Shown here: piece by piece, positions 51,910 to 64,000 of the stretch | Position numbering within the stretch: position 1 is the first letter of the stretch | Layout: each line of letters opens with the position of its first letter | NCBI GenBank assembly: GCA_013397115.1 | Contig: VWZW01000879.1 | Coordinates: forward strand, 1,753,600-1,817,599 | DNA length: 64,000 nt | From: Edolisoma coerulescens | Lineage: Eukaryota > Chordata > Aves > Passeriformes > Campephagidae | Direction of reading: 5' to 3' | Program-made: the position numbers and the translations under genes | The notes under the pieces: model-generated | What the model was told of the DNA's origin: nothing | What the model saw: the letters and a program-made list of their open reading frames with translations, nothing else | Database searches by the model: none

Positions 51910-53978
51910 AGCAGCCTTCTAGCCAAGGCTTCCCTCGGTGATTGGCCTCAGAGGTCAAACTTCTCAGCCTCTCCTGAGCAAGTTACGACATAAATCACAT
52001 TGTCCAAAGAGATGAGAACTGGCACACAGGGCATCAATTTAGCACAGTCCAAAATGGGACACCACCAACAGTTCCAGTTGGCCTTACCTTGTCAATTAGC
52101 ACAGGCAGAGGCTTTCCCCACCAGATACTTAAAAGAAAATTATGAACTACACATCACTGATAGCTCCCCCAAGGTTTAATTATGTTCCCTGCAGAGCACA
52201 GAGGATGTTGCTGAGGCATGGAAGTGGGACTTCCCAGGCTGAGCAGGGAAGTTGTAGCAACTTTCTGCATATGACCACTTCAGCTGAGCGATACGATCAC
52301 TATGCATGTGCAAATATACAAACACCTCCTCACTGGAGGTTTCCAGAACAGACTGAGAAGTCTCTTTTGAGATATCTTTATCTTGCAGGGAGACATCACT
52401 CGATGTTTGTGATCTCCACAGTCAGTGCACAGTTACCTATTCCATTCACAGACCAGAGAAGTGACTGTGTGTCTGCAGTAAGAGCACCTACCAACAGTTC
52501 TGAAAAGGCCATAATTAAAAAGCTCAATTGATTTGGCTGGCCATAGCCCCGAAAGCATACTGTTCAGAACTGGACAAAATCTTCTGGGTTTATAAGTAGA
52601 TGGTCACACTAATGCTGTTATTGTATTTACAGTAATCACAAATGACAAATGATGCTTCACAATGTTTTCATCAAAGATTTCTAAATTTACTACATCTGTG
52701 CTAATTCTCAATTAATATGTTTTTAATATGCCATGGGACTTTTATTAGCAGAACAAGTAACTGTCATATTAAACCTAATCTAAATACATAGTTAGGACTC
52801 TAATTTAAAAAGTTACTCTTAAATCTTTCAGACAATAAGACCTATGGCTAAATGAATCTCAAATAACACGTCTTTGGCAATAATTTAAAAATGCTTAAAA
52901 TGCACAAATGCCTCACTCTTAATTACATGTCAGGGTACTTTAACCCAAAAAATGGAGGAAGTTCAACAAAACTTCAACCTCTTAATGCAGGTATCTCCGC
53001 CTGCTTCAGCAGAAAATTCAAACACAGGGGAGAATGCATTGAATCTTCAAATAATGTCTGGTTCTGCTCATTGATTTGGAAGAGATAGCGTGCCAAAAGT
53101 ATTTAATTAATTGTGGATATTAACCACTGTATTAATGGCATGAGGTAGAAGCCATATGTCAGTGGCAGAATGTAGCATATACATTCTGTGAACAATTCAT
53201 TGTGATGGGATAAAGAACAGCATATTTAGTTTAAATACCTTGACTGAAAAAAAAAACCTTAAACGTGGTTCAATTATTTACTCGCCTAATTACTCTTGTT
53301 CCAATAACAGTCATTGACTTGCTCCACATTGCTATATATTTGAATTTTAGACTTACTGGTGCTAATAAAATTAGTACTTAGCTTAGATCTTATATAAACA
53401 GAATTAATGCACATCCAGGAGATAGTCAGCATTTAGCTATATCTTATTTTTAGAGCATTAATCAGTTGTCTGGCTTTTTTCTTTCCAAATTATCTATCAC
53501 ACTGCATGCAAAATCACAAATTATTTCTTCATAATATTTCCAATCCAAGTGTAGCTTTGTCAAAAAATAGTGGGGAATGGGGAGGAGGTGATTTCTTTCA
53601 TGAAAAATGTACATTACTAAATCTTGCAAGAGACAATATAAAATATAGAGGCTGACTTATTTTCCTAACTCAAAAAACAACTTACATATGAAAAAAATTT
53701 CATTTCTAAACCACACAGATATCAAAGGAAACAAAATATAGATATCTACTGTGTTCAGAAGATCCACACAGAAAAAGATTAAAACCAAAAAAATGGAAAA
53801 TTATTTCTAACTAGATTCCAGCTGTATTAAAGGCTTGTTTCCATTCAAAAATTTTCACCATTTTTAACAGAAAATGAAAGTAAAAGTATAAAAGGGTTTA
53901 CAACAAATTTAAATCTCGTCCTTGTGCTACAATTTTCTTGTCTAGCATCTAGACACTACAGTTCATGTTTTATTAACC

Positions 53979-53993
53979 AAAAAAAAAAAAAAN
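53979..53993 (+). repeat. Poly-A run ending in an ambiguous base
   Basis: Fourteen A's (53979-53992) are followed by a single N at 53993. The run length was probably uncertain in the assembly. Confidence 0.9.
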
Positions 53994-54776
53994 CACAGAG
54001 AGACACGAGCATTTACTCCAACAAGATTATTTTATGTCTAAAATTAAATTACAAAGAACAAGAGTAACTACCAATATGTGGATGTGTGGAAAAAAGCACA
54101 AGGGCTTCAGTAATAAGATCACACACCTAATTTCAGGCTCCAGTGCCTTACAGCTTCTGGGAGGCAGGACTTTGCCAGCAGGAGTGACCAGGGAAGTAAG
54201 ATCTAAGACTGGGCTGAAAAATTTTTAAGAACTGTTTGTCTCAGTGTGTTTTGTTATTTATGCTCAACCTCTCCCAGAGTTACACTGTATAGAGAGGTGA
54301 TGATGAGGGAGAGGAAGCAAAAGATTTCTTTAAAAAGTTTCTACGTGTTTTCAAATCTCCAAAAAGGACAAAATTGCATGCTCTTCCTGGGACAGTGTTC
54401 ATGTCATGCTTCCTTCAGCACACTCAGGAATCCCTAGCTCTTATGTACATATTTTCAGAACTCTAAAACACCACTGAACCCTGATTAATTCTGATTAATT
54501 GTCCAAAGACTTAATCAATATTAAATGAGCTAATTACAACTAGTTGTCCCTGTGGGACTGTCAGAAGGCTGATAAAGATCAGTCAGTTGCAGGTACAAGC
54601 CATAGCAGATCCTTACTCTTCCCTAAAGAACAATTTACTTTGACACTAAACCTCAAATTGCCACTGATGGATAACACGCTAAATGTACCTACCTGAATCT
54701 CTACAAGAATCATAAAATATTTACCTCCATAATATTGGCCAAAGGAGTGCAGAACCACAACAGAGCAGTGCTTCCT

Positions 54777-55358
54777 TGTGCTGGTTTCAGCTGGGGTAGA
54801 GTTAACTTTCTTCACAGTGGCTAGTACAGGGCTAGGTTTTGGATTTGTAATTAACACAGTGTTGATAGTATCAAGATGTTTTTGTTATTGCTGAGCAGAC
54901 CTTACACAGAGCCAAGGCCTTCTCTGCCACACTGTTGAGGAAGTTGGGGGTGAATGGGAGGCTGGAAAGAGACACAGCCAGGACAGATGACCCAAACCGA
55001 CCAAAGGGATATTCCAGGCCATATGGCATCATACTCAGCACATAAAGTGGAGGAAGAAGGAGGAAGGGTGAGATGTTTGCAGTGATGGCACATTTGTCTT
55101 CCCAAGTCATGGTTACATGTGATGGGGCCCTGCTGTCCTGAAGATGGCTGAACACCTGGCTGCCCTTGGGAAGCAGTGAATTAATTCCTTGTTTTACTTT
55201 GCTTGTGTGCATTCTTTTGCTTTCCCTAATAAACTGTCTTCATCTTGACGACAAGTTCTGTATCTTTTATCCTTCTGATTCTCTCCCTGATCCCACCGGT
55301 GTGGGAGTGAACCACTGCTGCATGTGGCTTGGCTGCTGGCTGGGGTTAAACCACAATA
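54777..55358 (+). mobile_element. Solo LTR of an ERVL-type endogenous retrovirus
   Basis: The stretch starts with TGTGCTGGTTTCAGCTGGGG followed by TAGAGTTAACTTTCTTC, and ends in GGCTGCTGGCTGGGGTTAAA then CCACAATA. This is the start and end signature of a widespread avian ERVL-family LTR, with the final CA altered to TA. An AATAAA polyadenylation signal lies at 55228-55233, in the expected position before R/U5. The length of about 580 bp fits an LTR. No internal retroviral genes or second LTR occur in the window, so it is a solo LTR formed by LTR-LTR recombination. Flanking bases (TTCCT before, CTGCC after) do not form an obvious target-site duplication, consistent with age or a boundary error of a few bases. 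Confidence 0.8.
55228..55233 (+). terminator. AATAAA polyadenylation signal in the LTR
   Basis: AATAAA occurs about 130 bases before the LTR 3' end, followed by T-rich and GT-containing sequence, as expected for retroviral 3' end formation. It may still end read-through transcripts on the plus strand. Confidence 0.6.
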
Positions 55359-56042
55359 CTGCCCATATTTCTACCCCATGAACCACATGGAGTACACGAA
55401 ATAGGATAGCTGAGATGTTGGGCCACTTTCAGTCTGTTTCAACCCACAGCATCTCCTTTTGAAAAAAAGGAATGTATGATAAATGTATACGGAAAAAATA
55501 ATTTTGAAATGTCATGTCCCAGCATTCAGACAGGGGTATGATAGATGTATAGATTTTCATGTCTTGCACATTGTATTGCTAGTATAAATCATGACAGCAG
55601 TGAATTAAGACATAAATAGGAAAGAGAGAGAGAGACTGGGAAAAGAGTCTCATGAGCTAGGGACAGTGGAACAAATTCACTGCTGCAAGAACAAAATCAA
55701 TGAAGAGAGCGAGTGCTTCTTTCAAAGGAGCTTTACCCACCCACAGCAGCTTGGTCCATTGACTCTTTCCAACTTAAAGCAATTCCTAAAAGCTAAACTG
55801 CCTGTATGTTCTCTGCCTCCAGGAAAAATGAGAAGCATTAGTAGGAATGGCTTTCTGAGGTTTCTGATACATGTTGAGGGCACACGTATACTACTGTTTG
55901 TGTGAGGTATTGTTACTAACTGGCATCTTTTGCAGAAATCTTCAAGCGCTCCGGAGTTTTTAATGGTGTGCTTTGACAGTGCTTCTCCACAGATGAAAAA
56001 GGGGAGAAGTAACATGAAAGAAATCATTCAGCAGTGAGAGCT
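55359..56042. other. Non-coding stretch between LTR and tRNA-like relic
   Basis: No gene or repeat is recognised except a short (GA)n run at about 55625-55635. Confidence 0.5.
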
Positions 56043-56110
56043 GGAGGATCAGCTCAGTGGTAGAGCAGGAGTGTTGCCTGGAGAATGCCTGCAGAGCCTT
56101 TGACATATCA
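56043..56110 (+). pseudogene. tRNA-Ala-like relic, 5' half
   Basis: GGAGGAT, CA, then GCTC-AGTGGTA-GAGC (56052-56066) form a perfect D-arm with the internal Pol III A-box. The whole word AGCTCAGTGGTAGAGC is identical to that in tRNA-Ala. Counting on, positions 34-36 would be TGC (56075-56077), the Ala anticodon. The anticodon stem does not pair, and no B-box GGTTCRANNCC or acceptor 3' strand follows, so it is not a working tRNA. It may be a decayed tRNA gene, a tRNA-derived SINE head, or chance similarity. Confidence 0.4.
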
Positions 56111-56432
56111 CTAGCCCTGGATGTGCACAGAAACATTTGGAAACCTTTCCTTGCCCATTTTTTGCATGCATACATTCTCCTTCAAGCTCTACCAGATGAG
56201 GAACTATCATCTAGTGACAAGAGTTTGAAGACAGTTCCAGTTCTCTGTCACAAAGGTGCTGTGTGACATTAAACGATGCAAAGAAAAACAAAGGAGTACC
56301 ATGATTGGGCCTCAGGCTTCTCAACACAGGTTTCATAACTGTTGCAATGCAAATACCTCCAAAATGTGCACATTTTTGGCATTCCCTTTTCATGATGTAT
56401 CCTAAATTTTCAGGTAAATTTTAGGCAAGTAT

Positions 56433-56640
56433 TCACAGAATCATAGAATGGATAAGGTTGGAAGGGACCATAAAGGTTGTCTAGTTTCAACTTCTCCACC
56501 ATGGTCAGGGATGCCACCCACTAGATCAGGGTTCTCAGGGACCCATCCAACCTGGCCTTCAACACTTCCAGGAATGGGGCACCCACAACTTCTACAGGAA
56601 ACTTGTTCCAGGGTCTTACCATGCACTGAGTAAAGATGAT
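56433..56640 (-). mobile_element. CR1 LINE 3' end fragment, minus strand
   Basis: Read on the plus strand, the inverted CR1 tail comes first (CACAGAATCATAGAATGG from 56434), then GGTTGGAAGGGACCATAAAG, GTCAGGGATGCCACCCACTA, the CCATCCAACCTGGCCTTCAA block, AGGAATGGGGCACCCACAAC, and decay of similarity after about 56630. This is the same 3' untranslated region as at 31040-31397 but in the opposite orientation, 5'-truncated to about 200 bp. Overlapping 61-codon frames on both strands are artefacts of the repeat. Confidence 0.95.
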
Positions 56641-57243
56641 CAGTATAAAGACCAAGACTGATATAAAGATCAAAAATTGCTCAGCAGCAATTCTTTAGAA
56701 GAACCACCCAGCAAGTGGATGAAGTGCTGGGCTGGACTCATCACAACGACAAAAAGCTCAAATCTGTAAAAAGAATTATTCACTGTGATCTTACACAAAT
56801 TGGAAAAAAACAGATGCCTGGCAAAATATAGAATAAATCTAATTACTTCATAAATGCTTCAAGATCCTCGGTTGCCAGGTGCAATCATGATGCAAAATAT
56901 TACTGTGATTCATTTGTTCTAATAGCACAAGTGCAGGAAGGAGTTAAGCAACTGTTTTGCAGTAGAAGTTTCCAAGTGGCTATATGTGCTGTACTTATCT
57001 GGCCCATAACCAAACTTATATTCAGAGTTCATGGTAGCAAATTTGGTAGGAATGTTTAGATGGATCATAAAAAGGAAAAATGGGAACATTTACCTACATT
57101 GTGCTAAATCATAGCATTTACACTTATTCCTGGAGAGTGAAGAGTTGCTAGTGTTTGACACTGCTGTGCAAAGGATCAAGCATCAGCTATATGAATCCCT
57201 CCGTTTTTCCATTGGAAAGGGAAGAAACCAGAATCTGGAAGAC

Positions 57244-57264
57244 TTTTTTTTTTTTTTTTTTTTT
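57244..57264 (+). repeat. Poly-T tract (21 T)
   Basis: This is the longest homopolymer in the window. No retrocopied gene is seen upstream on the minus strand, so it is treated as a simple repeat. Its length is likely to be assembly-uncertain. Confidence 0.9.
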
Positions 57265-60200
57265 CTCCAGACCAGGCATCCTTCCAGGCTTTTCTGGAAA
57301 TATACATTTACCTTTGCTCAAGCCAATGAAGCTTCTTCAAGGAGACAAATACCCCTCTCCTCCAGCTGGTGCAGCCACAGGGCCTTTTTCCCTAGTGAGT
57401 GCCCTTCCTGCAAACAGAACAGTTCTTGATGCCCCCTGTGTGGCTCGTCCACAGGCAAGTATGGAGCAAGCAGGGAAGAGATTCCACTGAGGAGTGCAAA
57501 TCAGAGGGAATTATTTTCTTCAGCTTATTTAAGGATTTGAAGACTTTTCCCCAGAGCCTAGTTATCGAGAAAAATAACAAGAAACAAGGGATGCCACAAA
57601 CACTTTGTCAACTTCAGATCTTTTTGGTTTAAAGATGTTAAAGAAAGCTGTTTCCAGCCAGTGCAATGGTTTTACATTTTTCTCCAAGGGCTTTGAAGAA
57701 AAGGATAGGGCAAGGGAAAGCAGGAGATGAGAAATCTCAGGCAGGAGAGAGATATCAGAAGGCATTGGTTTGTACTGCAGGGCACCATTTTTTCTGCAGG
57801 AAGGGTAGCAGAGCTGGTCATGGAGAACGCTGGGCTGCAGATGTTAGGAAAACAAAACTACATGTTTCTAGGATCTCAGCTTATAAAGCAGTCCTGCAAA
57901 GACTCCGTGCCACAAAAAACATTCCTAGAAACCCAGTAGGAGCCAATCCCTCAACTCTGCCCTATTTAAGACAGCTTGAAGATACACAGCTCCACTTTGG
58001 GGGATATACCTAGAACGTGCTGATGCATATCCAAGAGGAACAGGCTGAGCAGCCTGTATTAATATGTGCATTATTAATAGCTGTTACCTTGCAGCATCTG
58101 GTAAGCACTTAGAAGACACTAGAGACTGAACAGTGCAGTTTCCACAATGAAGATCTGATCTTTTTCCTCAGTATTTTACTCGCAAAATAATCTAGCATTT
58201 CCTAGGTACACATCCCTCTGTCTTTGTGCTGCCTGCCAGAAAGCACCCAAGTAAGAAAAAGCAAAACTGTAGGAAAACCCTTGTAGCAAAATATTCAAGC
58301 CTCTTGTTTACTTTCTCTTGCTTTCACAATGTGAATGAAAGCTAGTTGTGCACCACACAAAAAGTTGTTGCAGTTGTGCAGATACTTTCCCCCATGTATT
58401 TCTGCCCATCAAACACAGAGAGCTCATGTCAACATCTCCATTATATGTCAGTTAGGGAAGTACGTGACATCTTTTTTTCAGTGAGTCAACAAACTTTTCA
58501 CTTAAAGGGAAAGAAAAGCAAAACCCAGCAAATCTTAGCTAATGAGAATCCATATGTGTGGCTTTATGCCAGAGAACATTACATTTTCTGTTTTCTTGCC
58601 ATTTTAGGCAAATCATTTGGAAGCAATATTTCTGCTTGCTGGTATCACAGTAGAAAGCACTGAAGGAGTGGCTATAATTAAACCCTCTGGAAAGGAACGA
58701 AAACCTGTTCCTGATGCATCCAAAGACACAAAACAGCTAAAAATGGAAAGAGGGACAGTTACCAGTTTATGGACATGCCTTTTCTCACAGGCTTCCCTGG
58801 AGTGGGAGCTGACATAATCCAGCTGTCCCAGCTTCAGCACAGCTTAAACCTGGTCAAAAACACACTCTTCCCATCCAAAATCTTTCACTTGCTGCTGAGC
58901 TGGCTACAAGACTCATTTTAAGATCCTGTTGATTTTTCAATCACTGTTCAATTTAGGCTTCTATACAACTAAAAGAGGTTTTGGTTCCCTGTTGCCCAGG
59001 TCATGTTCTGTACTTGGTAGATATTGGGCTGCAGCTTACACAGAAACACCGTAGTGCTATAAATCATTAAGTGTCAGGGTCTTTTCATATTATGTTCAGC
59101 AGTTCTGGAACACACGACTTGTAGAGATTCAGGAAACATTAATTTCTGTAAATACTGTCACATCAAGCTTAAAAGCATATTTCAACCATTTCTTTTCTAA
59201 TCCTTGTAGTGGTAATTATTTTGGATGCTCATCATAATACATCCCATCATTTTCAAGACAGAGAGCATAACTTTAGATGTGCATGTGTGTGTGTTGCAGT
59301 CAAAGCCAGGTTGCATGAAATTAAGGGAAAATTCCCATACAGCCATGGAGTCCAAGGAAATTTCATGTCTGAACTGAAGAGATTTCCCCACTTTTTCCTG
59401 GTCTGGTTTGCATGGCATTCACAAGCAACAACATTCATGGTGTTTCAAGTGCAGAAGCAAATAGTCACACAGGCAAAAGTGCCTTTTATCACTGTTCATA
59501 ATGAATTCAAATGCATTGCCTGAGACATCACATGAGGTCATAAAAACCCACAGCTATTAACTTATAGACAATAATTACTGAATCTGACCTGGACACAGCG
59601 TGCAAAGTCACAGGACTGCAGAAAATTAAATCAGACTTCTCTTTGAATACAGAAGACAGATATTTCCAAAAAATCAAGGGTCAGAGCACGTGGGAATGAT
59701 ATAAAATGAAATCAGTGAGAACCAAGGGAAAAGGCAGACCTCTCCCACTCTCCCCTTTAGCACGGAGATGGCTTTTCCAGACATGGGAGCAGTCTCAGAG
59801 AGCTACTCTGAGCTGCACCCATTCGCTCAAGTCGTGGGACTGCAGAGGACACGCTTCAGTCTCAGGACACAAGAGGAGCCCACTGCAGGGACTGAATTCT
59901 TTCTTTGGCTGCATGCCATCCATTAGGGCTGGCTCAAGCTTTATACCAAAACCAGGTACCATGGAGTCAGAGAAGTTTTTACATTTCTCACACAGGCTTT
60001 TGGGAAAAAAATAGACCCCAAATTTTGTAACATTTCAAACTTCTGCTAGAATTAAGGGGTTTTTTTCTCACTAATTGTGGAAAATCACAGCATGTCATAT
60101 TGGCCTTGTTCCATTAATAACGTATTGAGGGATCCTATTTACTGGCGCTGGAGAAAACAGATATCAATGATGTAAACATATTTCCCACTGAAAACATTGA

Positions 60201-60331
60201 AGATTCTTCTATGAAAAAGCTAAAAATAAAATTGTCTTGAAAAAATTTGCTAAGGGTAACATATATACACAGAAAATTAAGAAAAAACGTCATAGCATCC
60301 CTGTCATACATAGGTTTTTCCAACTTAAACT

Positions 60332-60370
60332 GGAGGGGGGGGGAGGGGGAGAGGAAAAAAGAAGGAAAAA
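60332..60370 (+). repeat. G/A-rich purine tract
   Basis: Apart from being entirely purine, the tract has a run of nine G's (60335-60343) and a run of five G's (60345-60349), then A-rich purines. It is low-complexity and triplex- or quadruplex-prone in principle. Confidence 0.8.
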
Positions 60371-63300
60371 CAAACTACTTCCTATTTCCTACCTACTTCT
60401 GGGAAATCATTTCCTTCCAATTCAGGTTGACCTTCTGAATCATACCTGGATGTGATTATGCCCTCAAGGACCCAGAAGAAACGATATACCATGTGTGTCA
60501 CACACAAATGACTAGCCTTTACCTGGTCCGTCCCACTCAGCTTTGCTATTGACAAAACATCATTACAAAAAAGGTCAAAATAACAAATCACTAGAATAGT
60601 AGAAGAAGATATTTTCTAGTCAAGAGATTCATTTTCCCTGCAACATAAACACTAACATATGCTACAACATACCCACAACAAGAAAGCTAAATGTTAGCTT
60701 CTACATAATAAAAATACAAATTTGCCAAAGGTCTGTGCACACTTACATAAACTAACAACACGTGAGCCAGGGAGCCTCACACAAGTACTAGAGCATATGG
60801 TAAATTATAGCAGGAAGGCAGGCAGGCAGGCCATTAGACCTTCAGATTAATTGTGATTATTTACATACTTGCCTCCTATTTTTCCTTTCTCTCTCCTCTC
60901 ATGCTCTGTAACACTGTCCCAGGCCTATAAATTAAAACAAAATGAAACAAAAGCTCTGTGTTTTCTTGATGTTGGAGATGGGCTCTGCTGAAAGTGACTC
61001 TGTAGCCCCATCTTTGAAAATCCACCCACTGAAGCCACAGCCCAGCCAGGCCCTTCTCCATCTGCAGAGGTGACACTGTGGAGCTGCAGAGCATTTTGCA
61101 GGCATCCCCATGCCCCACAAGGAAGGATGAGCTTTGGCAGGTTCTGCTGCCCCTTGTCAGATGTTGTTCTGGAGACTTCCACCAGTGCAGAAGGCACAGG
61201 GGAAGGGGAACAGGCAGGTGTTGGAGCACTGTGCCCAGCCCTGGCTGTCCCTGCCGCTGTTCCCAGCCTCTCCTCTCCCAACAGAGATGTTACTGGCATC
61301 ATGGCAGGTGGGCTGAGAAGAGCAAGCAAAGCGCAGTGGAGTTGACCAAAGGGAGTTTTGCTGTTCAAAACACATTGGGAGGATATCTACAATGCAGTTC
61401 TGGCAGGCCAGTGTATTTAGTGAAGCAGCAACCCAGCAGTTTCCATGTCATTTGCGCTTTCTGCCAGCAAAATGTTTTCTCCATCCCTATTTTTCATTGT
61501 AATCCCTCCTGAGGTGTGTGTGCAAGACAAGCAACCCTTGCAGTGAGGCTCCTCAGCTGGCCATGGCCCTGCCCTTCACAGCAGGGAGAGGCTCACAAAG
61601 GCTAATGGGCCAAAGCACTGTCCCCACCTGAGCTGCCTGGACTGATGGATACACTTCACAGCCACCCCAGCCACCCTCCTGCATGGACAAAAGGGCAGTC
61701 CTGGTGCCCTGACAGAGCAGGCCCAGCTGTGTAGATGTGGGCAGCCCCTTTCCCAGTTCCTGTCACTCTTCCATAGCTGGCTCCCCAAGGTTGGCCTGCC
61801 ATGGCACCTGTCACCTCACATTAAAACCAGAGACATTTGAGGGACAGAGTGAAATTCAAGCTGAAACCTGAGCAGGGCTACACCATCCCCCTGGGTGCTT
61901 TTCAATGTTGTCTCCACTGTGCTGGACAGCCTGGGTTGCTGCAAGCAGGACATGGCTTTTCCATGTGTTCATGCATCCCACCTCCACAGACCAAACGGCT
62001 GGAGAAGACTGGCCTTGCGGCCACCACCAGCAGGTTTCAGCTCTGGCTCCTTTTACCCAAACAGTCCCTCTGAGAGGGTAACACCTCCACTTTAGCATTG
62101 GCCAACTCACACAACCTTAGATTTCCAACTCCTTCTTCCTCTCTTCCTTCATGCATATATACAGAGAGATAATGGTCTAGATACATATTTTGAAAGTCTA
62201 CTGATTTAGATGAGCACAGACATAAAATCAATTCCTCAGCCTATGGTCTAACCACACCTTTGTATGGTTTATAATGGAAAAGTCAGTAGTAAAATTAAAA
62301 GTGTTGTTAACTTCCAAATGGCATTTTCTGTTGTTTTATGTTTGTCATAACTGACCAAATGGGACATGTTCACTTTTAATGGTGGTTTTATTTATTTTTC
62401 CAACACTATTTCTTTAGTACTTTTTCCTTTTATATGACATATTAATACATAATTCAGTGGTTTTATGTCTCCCTGCACAGCCTGCATGATTTCTTGTGCT
62501 ATTGAACAGTACTATTTATGACCAAACGGCCAAAACATCTTTTTTTATTAAACTTTTCTGGTCACGGGTTTGCTTGTTTGTTCTTTTGTTTTCTTGACAT
62601 TTTCTGAGCCTGCCTGAGTGCTTAGCTCCCCAATTTCCCTGTCTCAAACAGGTCACCCCAAAGGGTCAGAATTTGCATGTTTACTAAGAAAAGTCAGCCA
62701 GTCCGACAGAGGTTGAAAATACAGCAGACACATCAGTGTTCACAGAGCTGTTATCAGTAAGGTCCTCTTGCATTACTGTGACACATGAGGGGTTGCACGT
62801 GAGCATGTGAGCCAGATGCCCCCATTAACTCCAAGAGCAGGAGCTCCATTTCCTGTTCCCAAGACAGCCACCCCCAGGCACAACTCCACCTCAGTGTTGC
62901 TGTGCCACCTTCCTGGGGCACTGAAACCAATGCAGCACTGTCGGCTGCAAGCCCAGCTCAGTGGGGCAGGTGAAACCAAGCACCACCTCCTTTGTAAACA
63001 TTTGTTTCAAGCATGTCCTACTCGGTTATCAGCATCTAGTGTGCACTTTGTAATTTAATGACTACTGTATCCGTAGGTTAAGCACTCACTGAATCCAATC
63101 ATTATATCACCATGCAGTTAGTACATGGTGTATATCCTTATATGCCATTTCTGGGATATTTTCCATCCGTACATTCTCCTCAGGCAATAGCAGAGGACAT
63201 AGAGACCTTCATTAGCCCTTTGATGGACTACAGACATCCTGCTTGTTAGTCTATTATCTAACTGCTTATCAGTCACATTCTCAAGCTCTCATTATTTTAC

Positions 63301-64000
63301 TTTCACACTGCTGTAATTAGCCTCTGCATTTTTCAGGCACTCATAGTCTTTCTTCAGCTTACAGGCACAGATTATAGAGAAAGGAACCTCAAATATTAAT
63401 GCCAGAAATGCAGGCCTTTTAAAGGCAACCTGTAAAGGACTGCTGTTAAAAGAGGCTAAAAAGTTTATTTTGCTTCAGTTTATTTCCTTCAGGTATTGGC
63501 TGCCTCTCTTCCAAGTCCTCTGAACATTGCCAGGGAACAAATCCTGCTCGTCTACCCAGTGTAAATAATTTCAGGTAGCTGCTCACAAAAGGTGAGCAGG
63601 ATTCAGCTGAGCTCAGGCAAGGAAGATGTTTTCTTCTTTGTTCCTTTTCTTGTGGATATATTTTCTCTTTTTCCATAATTTTAAGGGAGGGTCTCACATG
63701 CTGTTCTTCAGAACATTCCTTCCAACTTAGAGACAAAAAGGGGAATTATTTGGAAATAGTAGGGAGAAATCTGTCTACTGCTTTCTCCAAGGTCTAAGTT
63801 CTCCTCCTCATAACCAAACTTTTATGATAATAAGATATGGTGCTGGAGAGTCTACTGCACATTGAAAGGCCTATGATGGCAACAACAGGTGTGAACATAC
63901 AAGTTGGATTTTAACTATTGTCAAGGCAGGAAGAGTCACTGCCTTGAGATCTGACTCTGTCCACCAGCAATCCCTTTCATTTTTTTTGTGGAACAGGAGA

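Larger units (their letters stand above)
47624..54776. other. Non-coding stretch
   Basis: No gene is recognised. It contains a possible LTR-like segment at 49674-49990 (see findings), the pyrimidine-rich tract at 51849-51909, a 14-A run with one N at 53979-53993, and a perfect 10-bp tandem CTGATTAATT at 54481-54500. The part 52600-53950 is strongly AT-rich. Confidence 0.5.
56641..64000. other. Non-coding stretch to the window end
   Basis: No gene is supported. A 21-T run lies at 57244-57264, a G/A-rich tract at 60332-60370, and a (GGCA)n run at 60816-60830. The segment 61000-62100 is GC-richer, with overlapping frames of up to 147 codons on both strands. They are mutually exclusive, match no known protein, and lack exon-like boundaries I can defend. 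A non-coding RNA gene in this part cannot be excluded. Confidence 0.5.

Noticed and set aside
57244..57264. Poly-T tract considered as the reversed poly-A tail of a retrocopied gene
   Set aside because: No recognisable gene or SINE body lies on the side where it would be expected, and no target-site duplication was seen.
60925..61512. Overlapping open frames of 147 codons (minus) and 144 codons (plus)
   Set aside because: They cover the same GC-rich DNA on opposite strands with no known family match. Both cannot be real, and neither shows coding features.
1..64000. CRISPR arrays, bacterial operons, phage or plasmid features
   Set aside because: No regularly spaced repeats, no dense coding and no Shine-Dalgarno-led genes; the CR1 and LTR content shows a bird genome.

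Overview
This window is vertebrate nuclear DNA, almost certainly from a bird. The evidence is three copies of the CR1 LINE 3' end (the repeated octamer tail ending in TATGATTCTATG or its complement), one ERVL-type solo LTR of a kind common in songbirds and other Neoaves, and overall AT-rich, stop-rich sequence with no operons or dense coding. Species and locus cannot be named from the sequence alone.

I find no protein-coding gene or exon that I can support across the 64 kb. The open frames are short (the longest is 192 codons), match no family I recognise, overlap one another on opposite strands, and mostly sit in GC-rich patches or inside transposon remains. The window is best read as intergenic or intronic DNA (a gene-desert type interval) with scattered repeats.

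Layout. 1-3.9 kb: unannotated AT-rich sequence. 3.9-4.2 kb: a small isolated CpG-rich patch, the best promoter-like candidate. 4.2-9.2 kb: AT-rich, with an inverted pair of POU octamer motifs. 9.2-9.3 kb: CR1 tail. 9.63 kb: an 11-N gap inside a poly-C tract. 9.7-30.4 kb: AT-rich with small tandem duplications, a G-rich tract at 16.85 kb, two inverted repeats at 22.9 and 23.1 kb, and faint L2/MIR-like relics. 30.4-32.5 kb: a decayed old CR1 (endonuclease end, linker, reverse transcriptase, 3' region) interrupted by a younger CR1 3' end, a clear nested insertion. 32.5-37.1 kb: nothing recognised apart from a 47-nt pure pyrimidine tract. 37.1-37.5 kb: a second CpG/G-rich patch. 37.5-54.8 kb: mostly unannotated. 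54.8-55.4 kb: solo ERV LTR. 56.0-56.1 kb: tRNA-Ala-like relic. 56.4-56.6 kb: CR1 tail on the minus strand. 56.6-64 kb: unannotated, mildly GC-rich around 61-62 kb.

I looked for a novel system and did not find one. The observations most worth checking are the nested CR1 pair, the two isolated CpG-rich patches, the two compact inverted repeats near 23 kb, and the tRNA-like relic. Conservation and transcription data would be needed to show that any unannotated part is functional.
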